A stretch of 64,000 nucleotides of DNA from Bacteroidaceae bacterium (GCA_017617335.1 JAFZWK010000067.1:19236-83235); one strand, 5' to 3'. Positions 17,453 through 27,133 are shown, counted from the stretch's first letter. Numbers and translations are program-made. Notes: a model not told the origin generated them from the sequence alone.

Positions 17453-18490
17453 TTATATCAGGGTGATTCCTGCTTGTCGACACTCTTCTCGCATCGTGTT
17501 GGGCCAAATGCTGGATTGAGTCTCACCTATGTGAGCTTTTTGGAGCAACACCATGCAGAGACGGCTCTGACCGATACCTCCTCCGATGCTTAGTGGGAGT
17601 GTACCTTCCAGCAAACGGCGGTGGAAATATAGTTTCTTGCGTTCTTCCTTGCCCTGAAGAGCCAGTTGACGATTGAGAGCTTCCACGTCGACACGAATGC
17701 CCATACTACTGAGCTCGATGCTATGGTTCAATAGGGGATACCAAACCAACAGGTCACCATTCAAGCCCTTGTATCCTTCCTCGTTGGGTGTGCTCCAGTC
17801 ATCATAGTCAGGGGCGCGGTTGTCGTGTACTTCACCATTGCTCAGCTTGCCACCGATGCCTATGATAAACACAGCCCCATACTTCTGGGAAATCAGATCC
17901 TCGCGCTCCTTTTCTGTCTTGTCGGGATATAGTTGCAGCAATTCTTCGCTATGGATAAAGTGAATTTCCTCAGGCAGAAAGGGATGAAGCTGTGGGAAGG
18001 ACTCGCTAATGAAGAATTCTGTGCGTAGGATGGCACCATAGATACGTCTCACTATCTTCTTCAGATAGGCTATATTGCGCTCCTCTGCCTTCATCACACG
18101 CTCCCAATCCCATTGGTCAACATAGAGGCTGTGCAGGTTGTCCAACTCTTCATCGGCACGGATGGCATTCATGTCAGTAACGATGCCATATCCTGGTTGT
18201 ACCTTGTATTCAGCTAATGTGACACGTTTCCATTTTGCCAGCGAGTGAACCACCTCGGCAACGGATTCATCCATGTCCTTGATGGGGAAACTAACCGGGC
18301 GCTCCACTCCATTCAAGTCATCATTTATTCCTAATCCGCGCAGCACAAAGAGGGGAGCTGTAACACGACGTAACCTCAATTCTGTGCTCAGACTACTCAA
18401 AAAAAAGTCTTTGATCTTCTTGATAGCCATTTCTGTCTGTTTCAGGTCCAGTAATGGCTTATAGCCTGCAGGCTTCAAAAGTTTGCTCAT
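17453..18490 (-). CDS. asnA: Aspartate-ammonia ligase (asparagine synthetase A)
   Basis: 345 aa, the usual family length. The fold is that of class II aminoacyl-tRNA synthetases, visible in FFLSSLSTELRLRRVTAPLF, SFPIKDMD, the VDQWDWERV motif and the C-terminal GGGIGQSRLCMVLL motif that forms the ATP site. It makes asparagine from aspartate, ammonia and ATP in the cytoplasm. It is monocistronic. Confidence 0.95.
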   Translation of the reverse strand: MSKLLKPAGYKPLLDLKQTEMAIKKIKDFFLSSLSTELRLRRVTAPLFVLRGLGINDDLNGVERPVSFPIKDMDESVAEVVHSLAKWKRVTLAEYKVQPGYGIVTDMNAIRADEELDNLHSLYVDQWDWERVMKAEERNIAYLKKIVRRIYGAILRTEFFISESFPQLHPFLPEEIHFIHSEELLQLYPDKTEKEREDLISQKYGAVFIIGIGGKLSNGEVHDNRAPDYDDWSTPNEEGYKGLNGDLLVWYPLLNHSIELSSMGIRVDVEALNRQLALQGKEERKKLYFHRRLLEGTLPLSIGGGIGQSRLCMVLLQKAHIGETQSSIWPNTMREECRQAGITLI

Positions 18491-18810
18491 TATTCAATCT
18501 TTTGTCGTTTTTCTATCATATTTAATTGCAAAGGTAAGTCTTTCTATTCAATTTGTCATCAAAAAAAGCGAAAAAAGTATCATCGTATTATCTTTTGTGC
18601 CATTTTTCCTTACTCTTTTGCCGGAAATAGATATGATGTAAAGGGAAATGAATAAAAATTGTTTGGAGAATATGCGATGGATTTGCATTTTTCTTTGTAA
18701 TTTTGTGACTGAATCCAATATTATGAATGAAACATTCTCTGGAATCCGTCAAATAAAACCTATTCTTTGCATGAAATAGAATATACAGTATAATCATAAA
18801 ACTCAAAGAC
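18491..18810. other. Divergent intergenic region between asnA and phosphodiesterase gene
   Basis: A minus-strand -7 element TACCTTTG (18529-18536) with TTTG 23 bp further out fits the asnA promoter. A plus-strand TAATTTTG (18698-18705) is a weak candidate for the rightward gene. The rest is AT-rich with no supported ORF. Confidence 0.45.
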
Positions 18811-19728
18811 ATGAAAAAGATTTTGATTCTTCTTTTGTCAGTATTGACTCTGACATCTGCTTATGGACGCAAAAACTCGAATGGTAGAACACGTCGTGCC
18901 CAACATGTTGTTTGGATAGGAGTGGATGGATGGGGAGCTTATGCTTTCCGTGATTCCTTTAATTGTGAAATGAAGAATATCCGTCAACTGATGAGTGAGG
19001 GCGCATGGACAACGAAGGCTCGTACCGTAATGCCTTCTGTGAGCGGTCCTAACTGGGGGGCTATGTTCTCTTCTGCAATGCCTTGCATGAATGGTATCGT
19101 CGACAACTCCAATGGTCCTGCTGTTCCTCCAGTAACGACGACTGAGCATGGCCTGTTCCCTACTATTTTCCATGTGGTTCGTCAGTCTTATCCGAAGGCT
19201 GAGATTGGGGCGCAATATGAGTGGGGTACGATTAAGTACTATGTGGATAGTCTTGACTGCAATCACATGATGCACATCAAGGGAGCTAATGTGGAGACAG
19301 ATACTCCTACAGAAGCTGCCAAATACATCAAAGAGAAGAAACCTGATCTGTTCTATATCCATATCGATCAGGTGGACCATGCAGGTCACCACGATGGCCA
19401 CCACACGTCTAAATATTTTGATTGTGTCAATCGTGTGGATAGCCAGATCGGTCAGATTGTTCAGGCTGTGAAGGACGCAGGTATCTATGATGATACCATT
19501 ATCATTTTGACGTCTGATCATGGTGGCGTAGGCACCGGCCATGGAGGAAATCATCCTGATGAGTTGACGGTTCCCGTTGTGTATTGTGGAAAGGGAGTAA
19601 AAAAGAACTACGAGATTCCTGATGTAGTCATGCAGTTTGATGTGGCGTCCACCATCGCTTACATATTTGGTATCGAGGATCCTCTGGAATGGCGTGGCAA
19701 GGCAACTCGGATTTTTGAGAAAAAGTAA
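18811..19728 (+). CDS. Exported type I phosphodiesterase/nucleotide pyrophosphatase (alkaline phosphatase superfamily)
   Basis: 305 aa with a signal peptide (MKKILILLLSVLTLTSAYG). Superfamily metal-site motifs are present in order: GVDGWG (first Asp), a PSVSGPNWG segment that carries the Ser/Thr nucleophile, DQVDHAGHHDG, TSDHGG and GHGGNHPDE. These enzymes hydrolyse phosphodiester or phosphonate bonds in the periplasm. The substrate is not evident. It is short compared with eukaryotic-type NPPs but normal for the Bacteroidetes group. A bidirectional terminator follows. Confidence 0.88.
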   Translation: MKKILILLLSVLTLTSAYGRKNSNGRTRRAQHVVWIGVDGWGAYAFRDSFNCEMKNIRQLMSEGAWTTKARTVMPSVSGPNWGAMFSSAMPCMNGIVDNSNGPAVPPVTTTEHGLFPTIFHVVRQSYPKAEIGAQYEWGTIKYYVDSLDCNHMMHIKGANVETDTPTEAAKYIKEKKPDLFYIHIDQVDHAGHHDGHHTSKYFDCVNRVDSQIGQIVQAVKDAGIYDDTIIILTSDHGGVGTGHGGNHPDELTVPVVYCGKGVKKNYEIPDVVMQFDVASTIAYIFGIEDPLEWRGKATRIFEKK

Positions 19729-19778
19729 TTCTTCTCGTTATGAAGGACGAGGTTAGGAATCTTGTTTGAAAGAAAAAG

Positions 19779-19819
19779 AAGAGAGGAAGCTTTTTGTAAC
19801 ATAAGCCTCCTCTCTTTTT
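19779..19819. terminator. Bidirectional intrinsic terminator
   Basis: A 14-bp stem (19779-19792 with 19803-19816, one mismatch) is flanked by a T-run on the right and an A-run on the left. It serves the convergent phosphodiesterase and isomerase-like genes. Confidence 0.88.
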
Positions 19820-19835
19820 CTTTGGATGTTCTTTT

Positions 19836-20831
19836 TTAAGATTTTATTGCTGCATCGAATTTGATGTCTGAGGGCTTGAAGTCAATCTTGCGGACAAACT
19901 CGCAAGCCTCTCGTGCGCCATATTCTCTGTCCATTCCTGAGTCTTCCCACTCTACGGAGAGAGGCCCCTCGTAATTATATGCATTCAGGACACGAATGAT
20001 TTCCTCGAAGTTGACGTCACCATGACCCAAGGAACGGAAATTCCAACCGCGTCTCAAGTCGCCAAAGTCGATGTGGGAGCAAAGCAGGCCGTTGCGTCCG
20101 TTCAGCGTCACGGCACAATCCTTCATGTGGACATGATATACACGCTCTATGAAATCCTCTAAGAAAACATGAGGTGAGATTCCTTGCCATTGGAGGTGGC
20201 TTGGGTCGAAGTTGAGGCCGAACTCAGGACGGTCCTTAAACTTCTCAAGAATTCTCTTTGTGGTGTAATAGTCGAATGCTATCTCGGCAGGATGAACCTC
20301 CAGGCAGTACTTTATTCCATTCTCCTTGAATACATCCAGGATAGGGCACCAGAGGTCATAAATCTCCTGGAATCCGCGCTCGATCATTTCCTCGGTAGTT
20401 TGAGGGAATGAGTACATGTACTTCCAGATGGTGGAACCAACGAAACCGGTCACGCAATAGGCTCCCAACTTGTGAGCTGCTATAGCGGCAGCCTTCATCG
20501 TTTCGATGGCCCAAGCACGAATGCCGTCAGGATTGTTGGCCAATTCAGCTGGAGCGAAGTTGTTGAGTCGTGGGTCATTATAGTCTCCCACACATTGGCT
20601 TGGTACGTGAGCACATAATGCCTTTACCACAAGGCCGTGTTTCTCAAAGATGCTCTTTATTTCCTCCACGTATGCATCATCTTTGGCGGCACGCAGGGGA
20701 TCGAGATGATTACCCCAGATAGCGAGTTCGATACCATCGTATCCCATGTCGGCAGCCTTGCCACATAGGGTATCCAGATCCATATCTGCCCATTGACAAC
20801 TCATCAGAGTTACTAATCTAGCATTTCTCAT
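19836..20831 (-). CDS. Sugar phosphate isomerase/epimerase-like TIM-barrel protein
   Basis: 331 aa, xylose isomerase-like TIM-barrel (AP endonuclease 2) family. Metal-binding acidic/His residues appear in the expected order: LEVHPAEIAFD, NFDPSHLQW, VHMKD and a final SVEWEDSG. Members isomerise or epimerise sugars, inositols or keto-sugars, but the family is too broad to name a substrate. There is no signal peptide, so it is cytoplasmic. It is probably monocistronic: the next upstream gene starts about 70 bp away and has its own promoter. Confidence 0.85.
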   Translation of the reverse strand: MRNARLVTLMSCQWADMDLDTLCGKAADMGYDGIELAIWGNHLDPLRAAKDDAYVEEIKSIFEKHGLVVKALCAHVPSQCVGDYNDPRLNNFAPAELANNPDGIRAWAIETMKAAAIAAHKLGAYCVTGFVGSTIWKYMYSFPQTTEEMIERGFQEIYDLWCPILDVFKENGIKYCLEVHPAEIAFDYYTTKRILEKFKDRPEFGLNFDPSHLQWQGISPHVFLEDFIERVYHVHMKDCAVTLNGRNGLLCSHIDFGDLRRGWNFRSLGHGDVNFEEIIRVLNAYNYEGPLSVEWEDSGMDREYGAREACEFVRKIDFKPSDIKFDAAIKS

Positions 20832-20899
20832 ATTCGTTCATTATTTTTTGAGTTAGTATTATGTTTCTTTCTCTTTTTGACAAAGCTAATGTGATTCCA

Positions 20900-22981
20900 T
20901 TATTGAAGAGCTTCGGTTTGTGGTTTCTCTATGCATATTCTGGCATCTACGGCTATCACTTCATCCTCATCGGCAAGTAGGGGATTGATGTCCAGTTCCT
21001 TGATTTCTGTGGCGAAGCGAAGCAAAGTTGACAGCTTGACAATAATCTCTTGGTATTTGTGCTCATTGATACCTTTCTGTCCACGTGTGCCACGCAGAAT
21101 CTTGTAGGCTTTCAGGCTGTGAATCATGGATTCCGCCTCGCTCATGGAAAGAGGTGCCAGACCGCTTGAAACGTCTTTCAGAACCTCTACGAAAATGCCG
21201 CCAAGTCCGCACAAAACCACATGCCCGAAACGGGATTCATATTTGGCACCGATGAATAGCTCCGTGCCTTGCAGCATCTTCTGCACCATTACAGCTTTGG
21301 CATCACGTATCTTCATCATGCGATTAAACTCCAAGGCCAAGTGTTCCTTGCTGCGGATGTTCAGGGCCACACCTCCTACGTCACTCTTGTGGATGGGACC
21401 CACCACTTTGGCTACTACAGGGTAGCCCATCTTCTCTGCAAAGGCAATCAGTTCTTCCTTTTGGTCAGATACGAGCTCTGGCACCATCGGTATGCCTGCA
21501 CAGCTGAATATCTCCCGCACCAGATTGGGTGAGATGTAGCCTGATTCCTTAATGCCTGTCATGATGTCGCGTATGCGAGGCACATCCACTCCAAACAGAT
21601 TCACTTCAGGCGGAGCAGGTAGAGGAGTGTTCATCACGCGAGCCAGACAGTTGGCCAGCGTCACTTCATCCGAGAAGTTTACGTGTCCCTTCTGCAGGAA
21701 CTCTGCCACTTCAGGTCCAGCAGTATGGACTGAAGGAAGGATGGGGAAGATGGGTTTCTTGCCTTTCCGTATCTTGCCGTCCAATATGTTGTAAGCTTCA
21801 TAAGGCCGCACCAATCCTGGAGTTCCGAAAATGACAAAGATGGCATCTATCTCAGGAAACTTCTCTTCGCAATAATCTATCGCGATGCCCAGTTGCTCCG
21901 CAGTTCCTGTGGCTAAGATGTCGATGGGATTCGCCACCGATGCACCCTGGAAGAGTTTTGATTTCAGTTCCTCTGCCATCGGGCCCGCTATGTGTGGCAC
22001 GTTCAGTCCACCTTTGGAAAGCGCGTCTGTCAGCATCACTCCAGGCCCTCCTGCATGTGTCACGATGGCAAAATTCTTACCCGTCAGGCTTGGAAGGGTG
22101 AAGATGCACCCCACCGTAGTCAGCTCCTCGCGGGAATAGCATCTCACGATTCCTGCCTTTCGGAAGAGTGCTTCCACAGCCGAGTCGCTGCTGGCGATGG
22201 CTCCCGTGTGACTGCTCGCTGCACGGCTTCCGCTCTCTGAGCTTCCCGCCTTGATGGCTGCGATGTGGCAACCTTTCCGAATGAGGGAACCAGCGTGGTA
22301 GAGTAGCTTGTCAGGGTTCGATATGTTCTCTATGTAGAGAAGTTTTATCCGAGAGTCTCGCTCTGGGTCGAAATTCTCGTCCATGTGCTGAAGCACATCC
22401 TCTATGCCGATTTGCTTGCCGTTGCCGATGCTCCAGACAGAATTGAAAGGCAGTCCCTTTATTACAGCAGACTCCAGGATGAAGACTGCTGTCGCTCCTG
22501 AGCCAGAGATGAAATCAACTCCTTCCGGACGCAGACGGGGAATGGGTTTCGTGAACACTCCGTGGTACCAGTCATTCATCATGCCTATGCAGTTGGGACC
22601 TATCAGGGCGCATCCGTGCCGGTTGCAGGAGTCCAGAATCTGCTGCTCACGCTCCGCTCCCTCCTGTGTCTCCTCACCGAACCCTGCCGAGATGATGATG
22701 AAGGCTTTCACCTCCTTTTCTGCTGCCAGGTATTCCACATAATCCGGGCAGAACCTGGCTGCCACCACCAGGATGGCCATCTCTGTGGGAGGTAGTTCCC
22801 TTGCATCATGGAAAGCCTTGATGCCCTGTATCTCATCTTCCTTCGGATTCACCACCCTCAGCGTTCCCCTGTAGCCACCTTGCACCAGATTCCGCACGAT
22901 AGCACCTCCAGGCTTGTGCACATTGTTGGAGCCCCCTATCACGACAATGCTTTCCGGGTGTAGAAGTTGTCTGTTGATCAT
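20900..22981 (-). CDS. ADP-forming acetate/acyl-CoA synthetase (fused alpha-beta)
   Basis: 693 aa from the ATG at 22981. The longer frame would need a TTG located upstream of the predicted promoter. Domains in order are a CoA-binding Rossmann domain (SIVVIGGSNNVHKPGGAIVRNL), a ligase-CoA domain with the phospho-His region (SSHTGAIASSDS) and a C-terminal ATP-grasp domain (YPVVAKVVGPIHKSDVGGV, ELDINPLLA). This NDP-forming acyl-CoA synthetase family makes ATP from acetyl-CoA or another acyl-CoA, releasing the acid. It fits a fermentative anaerobe. The acyl group is not determined by the sequence. Confidence 0.88.
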   Translation of the reverse strand: MINRQLLHPESIVVIGGSNNVHKPGGAIVRNLVQGGYRGTLRVVNPKEDEIQGIKAFHDARELPPTEMAILVVAARFCPDYVEYLAAEKEVKAFIIISAGFGEETQEGAEREQQILDSCNRHGCALIGPNCIGMMNDWYHGVFTKPIPRLRPEGVDFISGSGATAVFILESAVIKGLPFNSVWSIGNGKQIGIEDVLQHMDENFDPERDSRIKLLYIENISNPDKLLYHAGSLIRKGCHIAAIKAGSSESGSRAASSHTGAIASSDSAVEALFRKAGIVRCYSREELTTVGCIFTLPSLTGKNFAIVTHAGGPGVMLTDALSKGGLNVPHIAGPMAEELKSKLFQGASVANPIDILATGTAEQLGIAIDYCEEKFPEIDAIFVIFGTPGLVRPYEAYNILDGKIRKGKKPIFPILPSVHTAGPEVAEFLQKGHVNFSDEVTLANCLARVMNTPLPAPPEVNLFGVDVPRIRDIMTGIKESGYISPNLVREIFSCAGIPMVPELVSDQKEELIAFAEKMGYPVVAKVVGPIHKSDVGGVALNIRSKEHLALEFNRMMKIRDAKAVMVQKMLQGTELFIGAKYESRFGHVVLCGLGGIFVEVLKDVSSGLAPLSMSEAESMIHSLKAYKILRGTRGQKGINEHKYQEIIVKLSTLLRFATEIKELDINPLLADEDEVIAVDARICIEKPQTEALQ

Positions 22982-23004
22982 CGCATTAAGTTTCTTAGTT
23001 GCTA

Positions 23005-23035
23005 CAAAGTTATACAATTCGTTCCAATCTTCAAA
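23005..23035 (-). promoter_or_regulatory. Promoter of ADP-forming acyl-CoA synthetase; decides start codon
   Basis: On the minus strand, TTTG (23032-23035), a 19-bp spacer and TAACTTTG (23005-23012). The expected transcription start falls near 22998, downstream of the TTG at 23017, so translation should begin at the ATG at 22981. Confidence 0.7.
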
Positions 23036-23188
23036 GTGTTTTGTTCACTATTCTTCATATATTTCCTGCTTTTCTCCTCGTCACAGGGGTCAAAAGAAGG
23101 TGAAATCCAACAAAACCACCATATATCTCTTGGCAGATTCGACTTTATATTGTATCTTTGCATGGTGATTTCGCATCACTCCTTTTTA

Positions 23189-23262
23189 GGCCCCGTAGCT
23201 TAGCTGTATAGAGCGTCAGATTCCGGTTCTGAAGGTCGAGGGTTAGAATCCCTCCGGGGTCA
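23189..23262 (+). tRNA. tRNA-Arg (anticodon CCG)
   Basis: A complete 74-nt cloverleaf. The acceptor stem is GGCCCCG with CGGGGTC (one G-T pair), the D arm is GCTTAGCTGTATAGAGC, and the anticodon stem TCAGA/TCTGA encloses the loop TTCCGGT with anticodon CCG. The T arm GAGGG/CCCTC has loop TTAGAAT and the discriminator base is A. CCA is not encoded. Confidence 0.95.
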
Positions 23263-23330
23263 CTTACAAGCCTTAGAGAGAAGTAATCATGACATGAACG
23301 TTGGATTTCATCCGATGAAAGTGGTTTTGT

Positions 23331-23484
23331 GCGTTTCAGCGTTTCAGCGTTTCAGGGGTTAGTTGTGTATTTCACTCCTTTCTTAGAATATTTATAACTA
23401 ATTAATAATTAATAAGTTATATATATTAAAGAGGCATTGAAACCATGCTTATCCCCCAGCTGAAACGCTGAAACGCTGAAACAC
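23331..23484. repeat. Inverted tandem-repeat structure (GCGTTTCA x3 facing TGAAACGC x3)
   Basis: Three copies of the 8-mer GCGTTTCA (23331-23354) face three TGAAACGC-type units (23461-23484; the last ends AC). In between is an AT-rich imperfect palindrome (about 23391-23420) with TATAACT and AGTTATA arms. The structure lies directly next to a conserved 170-bp dispersed segment (23571-23738). Confidence 0.88.
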
Positions 23485-23570
23485 TTGGTCATTAACTTTT
23501 CTATAAAAAGCAGAAAATCAACAAGATACGACATTTGAAATTCGTCTGTCCCTATAATGCAAAACTCAAA

Positions 23571-23738
23571 AAGGGTACAGAATGCATCAAAATCCCCTCT
23601 AAAAAGCCTCAAAAAACTGCGTGAACCCCTCGTTCCGATTCTTTTCCTGTACTTTGCGCTCATGTTAGCGGTTCGGAATTTCTGCATTCAGACCTCATTC
23701 GGGAGGTATTTTGTGGCTAAATGGCACATCTGATTGCA
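23571..23738 (-). repeat. Dispersed ~170-bp conserved intergenic segment, copy 1
   Basis: Read on the minus strand, this matches 41478-41650 (plus strand) over its whole length with scattered substitutions. Shared blocks include GATGTGCCATTT, CCACAAAATACCTCCC and GATTTTGATGCATT. In both copies it sits on the same side of an inverted tandem-repeat structure. A 92-codon frame overlapping it is probably not a gene, because its equivalent is not kept in the second copy. Confidence 0.82.
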
Positions 23739-23777
23739 TCAAATGTGGGTATAAATAGCCATTTGTAACTATATTTT

Positions 23778-23831
23778 TGACGTGTTGAGAAACTGGAATC
23801 GGCTTGTGGGAATAGCTGTTTCAACACGTCG
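23778..23831. repeat. 22-bp-period array, partly decayed
   Basis: TGACGTGTTG at 23778 and CAACACGTCG at 23822 are 44 bp (two periods of 22) apart, with a degenerate middle unit. It lies just past the stop of the DPP IV gene. Confidence 0.5.
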
Positions 23832-23867
23832 AAATCCAACAATGAAGCAAACGATGACCAACGATGG

Positions 23868-26084
23868 TTATGGTTGTTGGGGCTGCAGATAGAGGTTGAA
23901 GTGATTAGTGATCTGGCGGAAAAGGTGGATGCGGGTGTTGCCTCCGTAGATGCTGTGGTTGCGGTTGGTGTACGCCAGTTCACGGAAATCCTTGTCAGCC
24001 TGGACGAGTGATTCGGTGTATTCTGTAGTGTTGCGGAAATGCACGTTGTCGTCGGCCATTCCGTGGCAGATGAGCAGGTGTCCGCTGAGTTGGCTGGCCC
24101 GTCCTATGGGGCTGACATCATAGCCTTCCTTGTTCTCGTTGGGGGTACGCATGAAACGTTCTGTATAGATGGAATCGTAGTAGCGCCAGCTGGTGGGTGG
24201 TGCAATGGCTACTCCGCAGGCGAAAACAGGCCGTCCCTCGCTCATGCTCATCAGGGTGTTGAAACCTCCGTAGCTCCATCCCCAAATCCCGATATGGTCT
24301 TTGTCGACATAGGGAAGCGAGGCGAGGTAGATGGCTGTCTCCACTTGATCGCGGCTTTCTAATTGCCCCAGTTTGAGATAGGTGCATTGCTCGAAGTCTC
24401 GTCCACGTCCACCTGTGCCACGTCCGTCCACGCAGACGCTGATGTAGCCAAATTCAGCAAGGTACTGTTCGTAGAGGGCTCCGCCCATATTGCCGGTATT
24501 CCAGCTGTCCAGCACTTGCTGGCTTCCAGGACCGCTGTACTGGTGCATTACGACGGGGTATTTCTTGCTTTCGCTGAAATTGGGAGGCAGAACCATGAAG
24601 CCGTTCAGCTCTACTCCATCCTGAGTCTTGAAGGTGAAAAAGCGGCGCTCTCCCAGGTTCTTGGTGGCGAGGGTCTGCTGTAGCTCCTTGTTGTCGATGA
24701 GGGTCTTGAGCGTCTTTCCATTGTTGTCGCAAAGAGTGATGACGGGAGGTGTGTTGAGGTTGCTGTAAGTGTTCATGAAATAACGGCATCCTGTACTGAA
24801 GATGGCGTCGTTGGTACCCTCTTGAGTGGAGAGCTTGGTTACTTTACCTTTGGCATCGCTCTTGTAAATGGCTTTGCGGGTGGGGCCTTCCTGGTTGCTG
24901 GCGTAGTAGACGGTTCCTGTCTTCTCGTCGTAGCCGTAGTAGTTGGTGACCACGAAGTTGCCAGTCGTGAGTTGGCGTTTCAGGGTGCCGGTGAGTTCAT
25001 AGAGATAGAGGTGGTTGTAGCCGCTTCGTTCGCTCATCAGCACGAAGCCTCCCGGGTGAGGCATGAAGTTCTTGTAGGGTTCCTCTGTGATGTATTTCTC
25101 TGCCTCGTCGCGCACGATGACTCTGCACTCTGTACTGCGTGGATTGGCCACATAGATGTCGAGGCGGTTCTGGTGTCGGTTCTGGGTGAGGACGAGCAGC
25201 TTTTCAGGGTCGCTCGAGAAGAAAATCCGTGGGATGTAGCCGTCGGGGTCGAGAGGAAGTTTCATCTCTCGTGTAACTCGGCTCTTGATGTCGAAGGCCT
25301 GGACGGTGACCGTGCTGTTCTGCGCTCCAGCTATGGGGTACTTGTATTCGTAGGCACCAGGATATTCGGCGTATTCTTCCTTTTCAGGAGACAGCCCCTT
25401 GAACCAAGGAAAGGAGTAAAGTGGCACCTTTGTCTCATCGTAGCGAATCCATGCAAGCATGGTGTTGTCGGCATTAAAATCGAAAGCTCGGCTGAAGGAG
25501 AATTCCTCCTCGTTGACCCAGTCGGGCTTGCCGTTGATGATCTCGTTGAACTTTCCGTCCTTTGTAATCTGGCTTTCGGCATTATCGAAGAGTAGCTTGA
25601 CAAGGAAAAGATTGTTGTCGCGCACAAAGGCCACCATATTCCCGTCGCGGCTCCACAGGGGAACTTCCTGAGGTCCTCCGTCAGAAAGAGGAGCGAGGGT
25701 GCGGTTCTTCACATTATAAATGTAATAAACGGCTGTCTGGCTGCGACGATAGATGCTCTTCGTCTCGGTTTTCAGCAGGATATGGGCTTCGGTGGGACTC
25801 ATTATGTAACCATCAATGGAACTGATGCTAAGACGGCCCTTCGTGTTGTTTGCATCGAAGATGACACCGGTTTGCTCGCCTGTCTTGAAGCTGTATTGCA
25901 GGATTTGCTTGTGGTCCGGGCTCAATTGGCTGTAACTCTCTCCGTCGAGCATGGGAGTGACTCCATAGATTCTTTGAGCACTATAGACACCTCGGCAGAG
26001 GTCGTTGAGACTAAGGTTCTCGCTGGCAAGGTTATTTAGGGAAACGGCCAGAAAAAGGCCGAGAATGGTTAGAAATCTCTTCAT
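23868..26084 (-). CDS. Dipeptidyl peptidase IV-type serine peptidase (S9B)
   Basis: 738 aa with a signal peptide (MKRFLTILGLFLAVSLNNLAS). The N-terminal beta-propeller region (DPPIV_N, about residues 90-450) contains GKPDWVNEEEF, which carries the Glu pair that binds the substrate amino terminus. The C-terminal alpha/beta hydrolase domain has Ser in GWSYGGF, Asp in HGMADDNVHF and His in NRNHSIYGG. It removes X-Pro or X-Ala dipeptides from peptides in the periplasm, consistent with peptide use by Prevotella-like bacteria. A -7 element TATCTTTG is at 26114-26121. Confidence 0.95.
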   Translation of the reverse strand: MKRFLTILGLFLAVSLNNLASENLSLNDLCRGVYSAQRIYGVTPMLDGESYSQLSPDHKQILQYSFKTGEQTGVIFDANNTKGRLSISSIDGYIMSPTEAHILLKTETKSIYRRSQTAVYYIYNVKNRTLAPLSDGGPQEVPLWSRDGNMVAFVRDNNLFLVKLLFDNAESQITKDGKFNEIINGKPDWVNEEEFSFSRAFDFNADNTMLAWIRYDETKVPLYSFPWFKGLSPEKEEYAEYPGAYEYKYPIAGAQNSTVTVQAFDIKSRVTREMKLPLDPDGYIPRIFFSSDPEKLLVLTQNRHQNRLDIYVANPRSTECRVIVRDEAEKYITEEPYKNFMPHPGGFVLMSERSGYNHLYLYELTGTLKRQLTTGNFVVTNYYGYDEKTGTVYYASNQEGPTRKAIYKSDAKGKVTKLSTQEGTNDAIFSTGCRYFMNTYSNLNTPPVITLCDNNGKTLKTLIDNKELQQTLATKNLGERRFFTFKTQDGVELNGFMVLPPNFSESKKYPVVMHQYSGPGSQQVLDSWNTGNMGGALYEQYLAEFGYISVCVDGRGTGGRGRDFEQCTYLKLGQLESRDQVETAIYLASLPYVDKDHIGIWGWSYGGFNTLMSMSEGRPVFACGVAIAPPTSWRYYDSIYTERFMRTPNENKEGYDVSPIGRASQLSGHLLICHGMADDNVHFRNTTEYTESLVQADKDFRELAYTNRNHSIYGGNTRIHLFRQITNHFNLYLQPQQP

Positions 26085-26186
26085 TTCAGCGTTTGTTTTA
26101 AATTACTTATGTGCAAAGATAATACTTTTAATCGAGAGTAAAGAGGTTTCTCGGGAGGAGATTATACAACGTTTATGTTTTTTTTA

Positions 26187-26194
26187 TATTTTTG
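26187..26194 (+). promoter_or_regulatory. -7 element ending 4 bp before the radical SAM start codon
   Basis: TATTTTTG ends at 26194 and the ATG begins at 26199. If this element is used, the transcript starts at or within a few bases of the start codon, making the mRNA leaderless or nearly so. It also argues against the upstream in-frame ATG at 26175. Confidence 0.45.
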
Positions 26195-26198
26195 TGGC

Positions 26199-27131
26199 AT
26201 GAAGTATGTGGAGTTTGGCGCTTGGCTGAAGGAACAGTTGGGCATGAAAGTGCAGAAGATTTCTGTAAATGCAGGTTTCACCTGTCCCAACAGAGACGGT
26301 ACGCTGGGTACAGGAGGTTGTACTTTCTGTCTTAATCAGACGTTCAATCCAGCTTATTGCCAACCTACCCAAAGTGTAAGCGAACAGTTGGAGGAGGGGA
26401 AACGTTTCTTCGCCCGCAAGTATCCGACGATGAGATACTTGGCTTACTTTCAGGCATATACGAATACTTATGGGGAATTGAGTCAGCTGAAGAAACTGTA
26501 TGAGGAAGCCATTGGGGTGGAGGATGTCGTGGGACTCGTTATCGGCACCCGACCGGATTGCGTGTCTGATGCCTTGCTTGATTATCTGGAGGAATTGAAC
26601 CACCAGACTTTCCTGCTGGTGGAATATGGGATAGAAAGTGTAAACGACGAGACATTACGGAGGGTGAACAGAGGTCACACGTTTGCTCAGACGAAGGATG
26701 CTGTACATAAGACAGCAGAGCGAGGTATTCGCGTGGGTGGACACGTTATCCTCGGATTCCCTTGGGAAACCCGTGATGAACTCATGCGCCAGGCTGATGA
26801 GATAGCTCAACTCCCCTTGACAACGCTGAAACTGCATCAGTTGCAGATCGTTCGCGGAACAGCTCTCGCACAAGAGTACGAACAACATCCTTGGCCCATC
26901 CCAACGGCAGAGGATTATATCCGCTTGGTGCTGGATTATATTGACCGTCTGCCCCAGACGTTGGTTTTGGAGCGATTCGTAAGTCAATGTCCTCCAGACT
27001 TGCTTGTCGCGCCCAATTGGGGGCTGAAGAATCATGAATTTGCTAACCTGATAAGGAATCTTATCGATGAACGTGAGAAAGACGTTGGCTTGAAAAAGCG
27101 TCTCTTGGGAAGTCGGCCTAAAATATTGTGA
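26199..27131 (+). CDS. Radical SAM protein, TIGR01212 (YhcC) family
   Basis: 310 aa starting MKYVEFGAWLKEQLG. The cluster motif is the family's unusual spacing: CPNRDGTLGTGG then CTFC, giving three cysteines for the 4Fe-4S cluster. Downstream motifs TRPDCVSDALLDYL and VEYGIESVNDETLRRVNRGH are typical of the family. Its exact reaction is not established. It is followed 2 bp later by a DUF4861-type gene, so the two are co-transcribed although no functional link is obvious. Confidence 0.88.
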   Translation: MKYVEFGAWLKEQLGMKVQKISVNAGFTCPNRDGTLGTGGCTFCLNQTFNPAYCQPTQSVSEQLEEGKRFFARKYPTMRYLAYFQAYTNTYGELSQLKKLYEEAIGVEDVVGLVIGTRPDCVSDALLDYLEELNHQTFLLVEYGIESVNDETLRRVNRGHTFAQTKDAVHKTAERGIRVGGHVILGFPWETRDELMRQADEIAQLPLTTLKLHQLQIVRGTALAQEYEQHPWPIPTAEDYIRLVLDYIDRLPQTLVLERFVSQCPPDLLVAPNWGLKNHEFANLIRNLIDEREKDVGLKKRLLGSRPKIL

Positions 27132-27133
27132 TT

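Noticed and set aside
23409-23687. 92-codon frame on the minus strand over the 170-bp segment
   Set aside because: The homologous segment at 41.5 kb does not keep an equivalent frame, so coding is unlikely.
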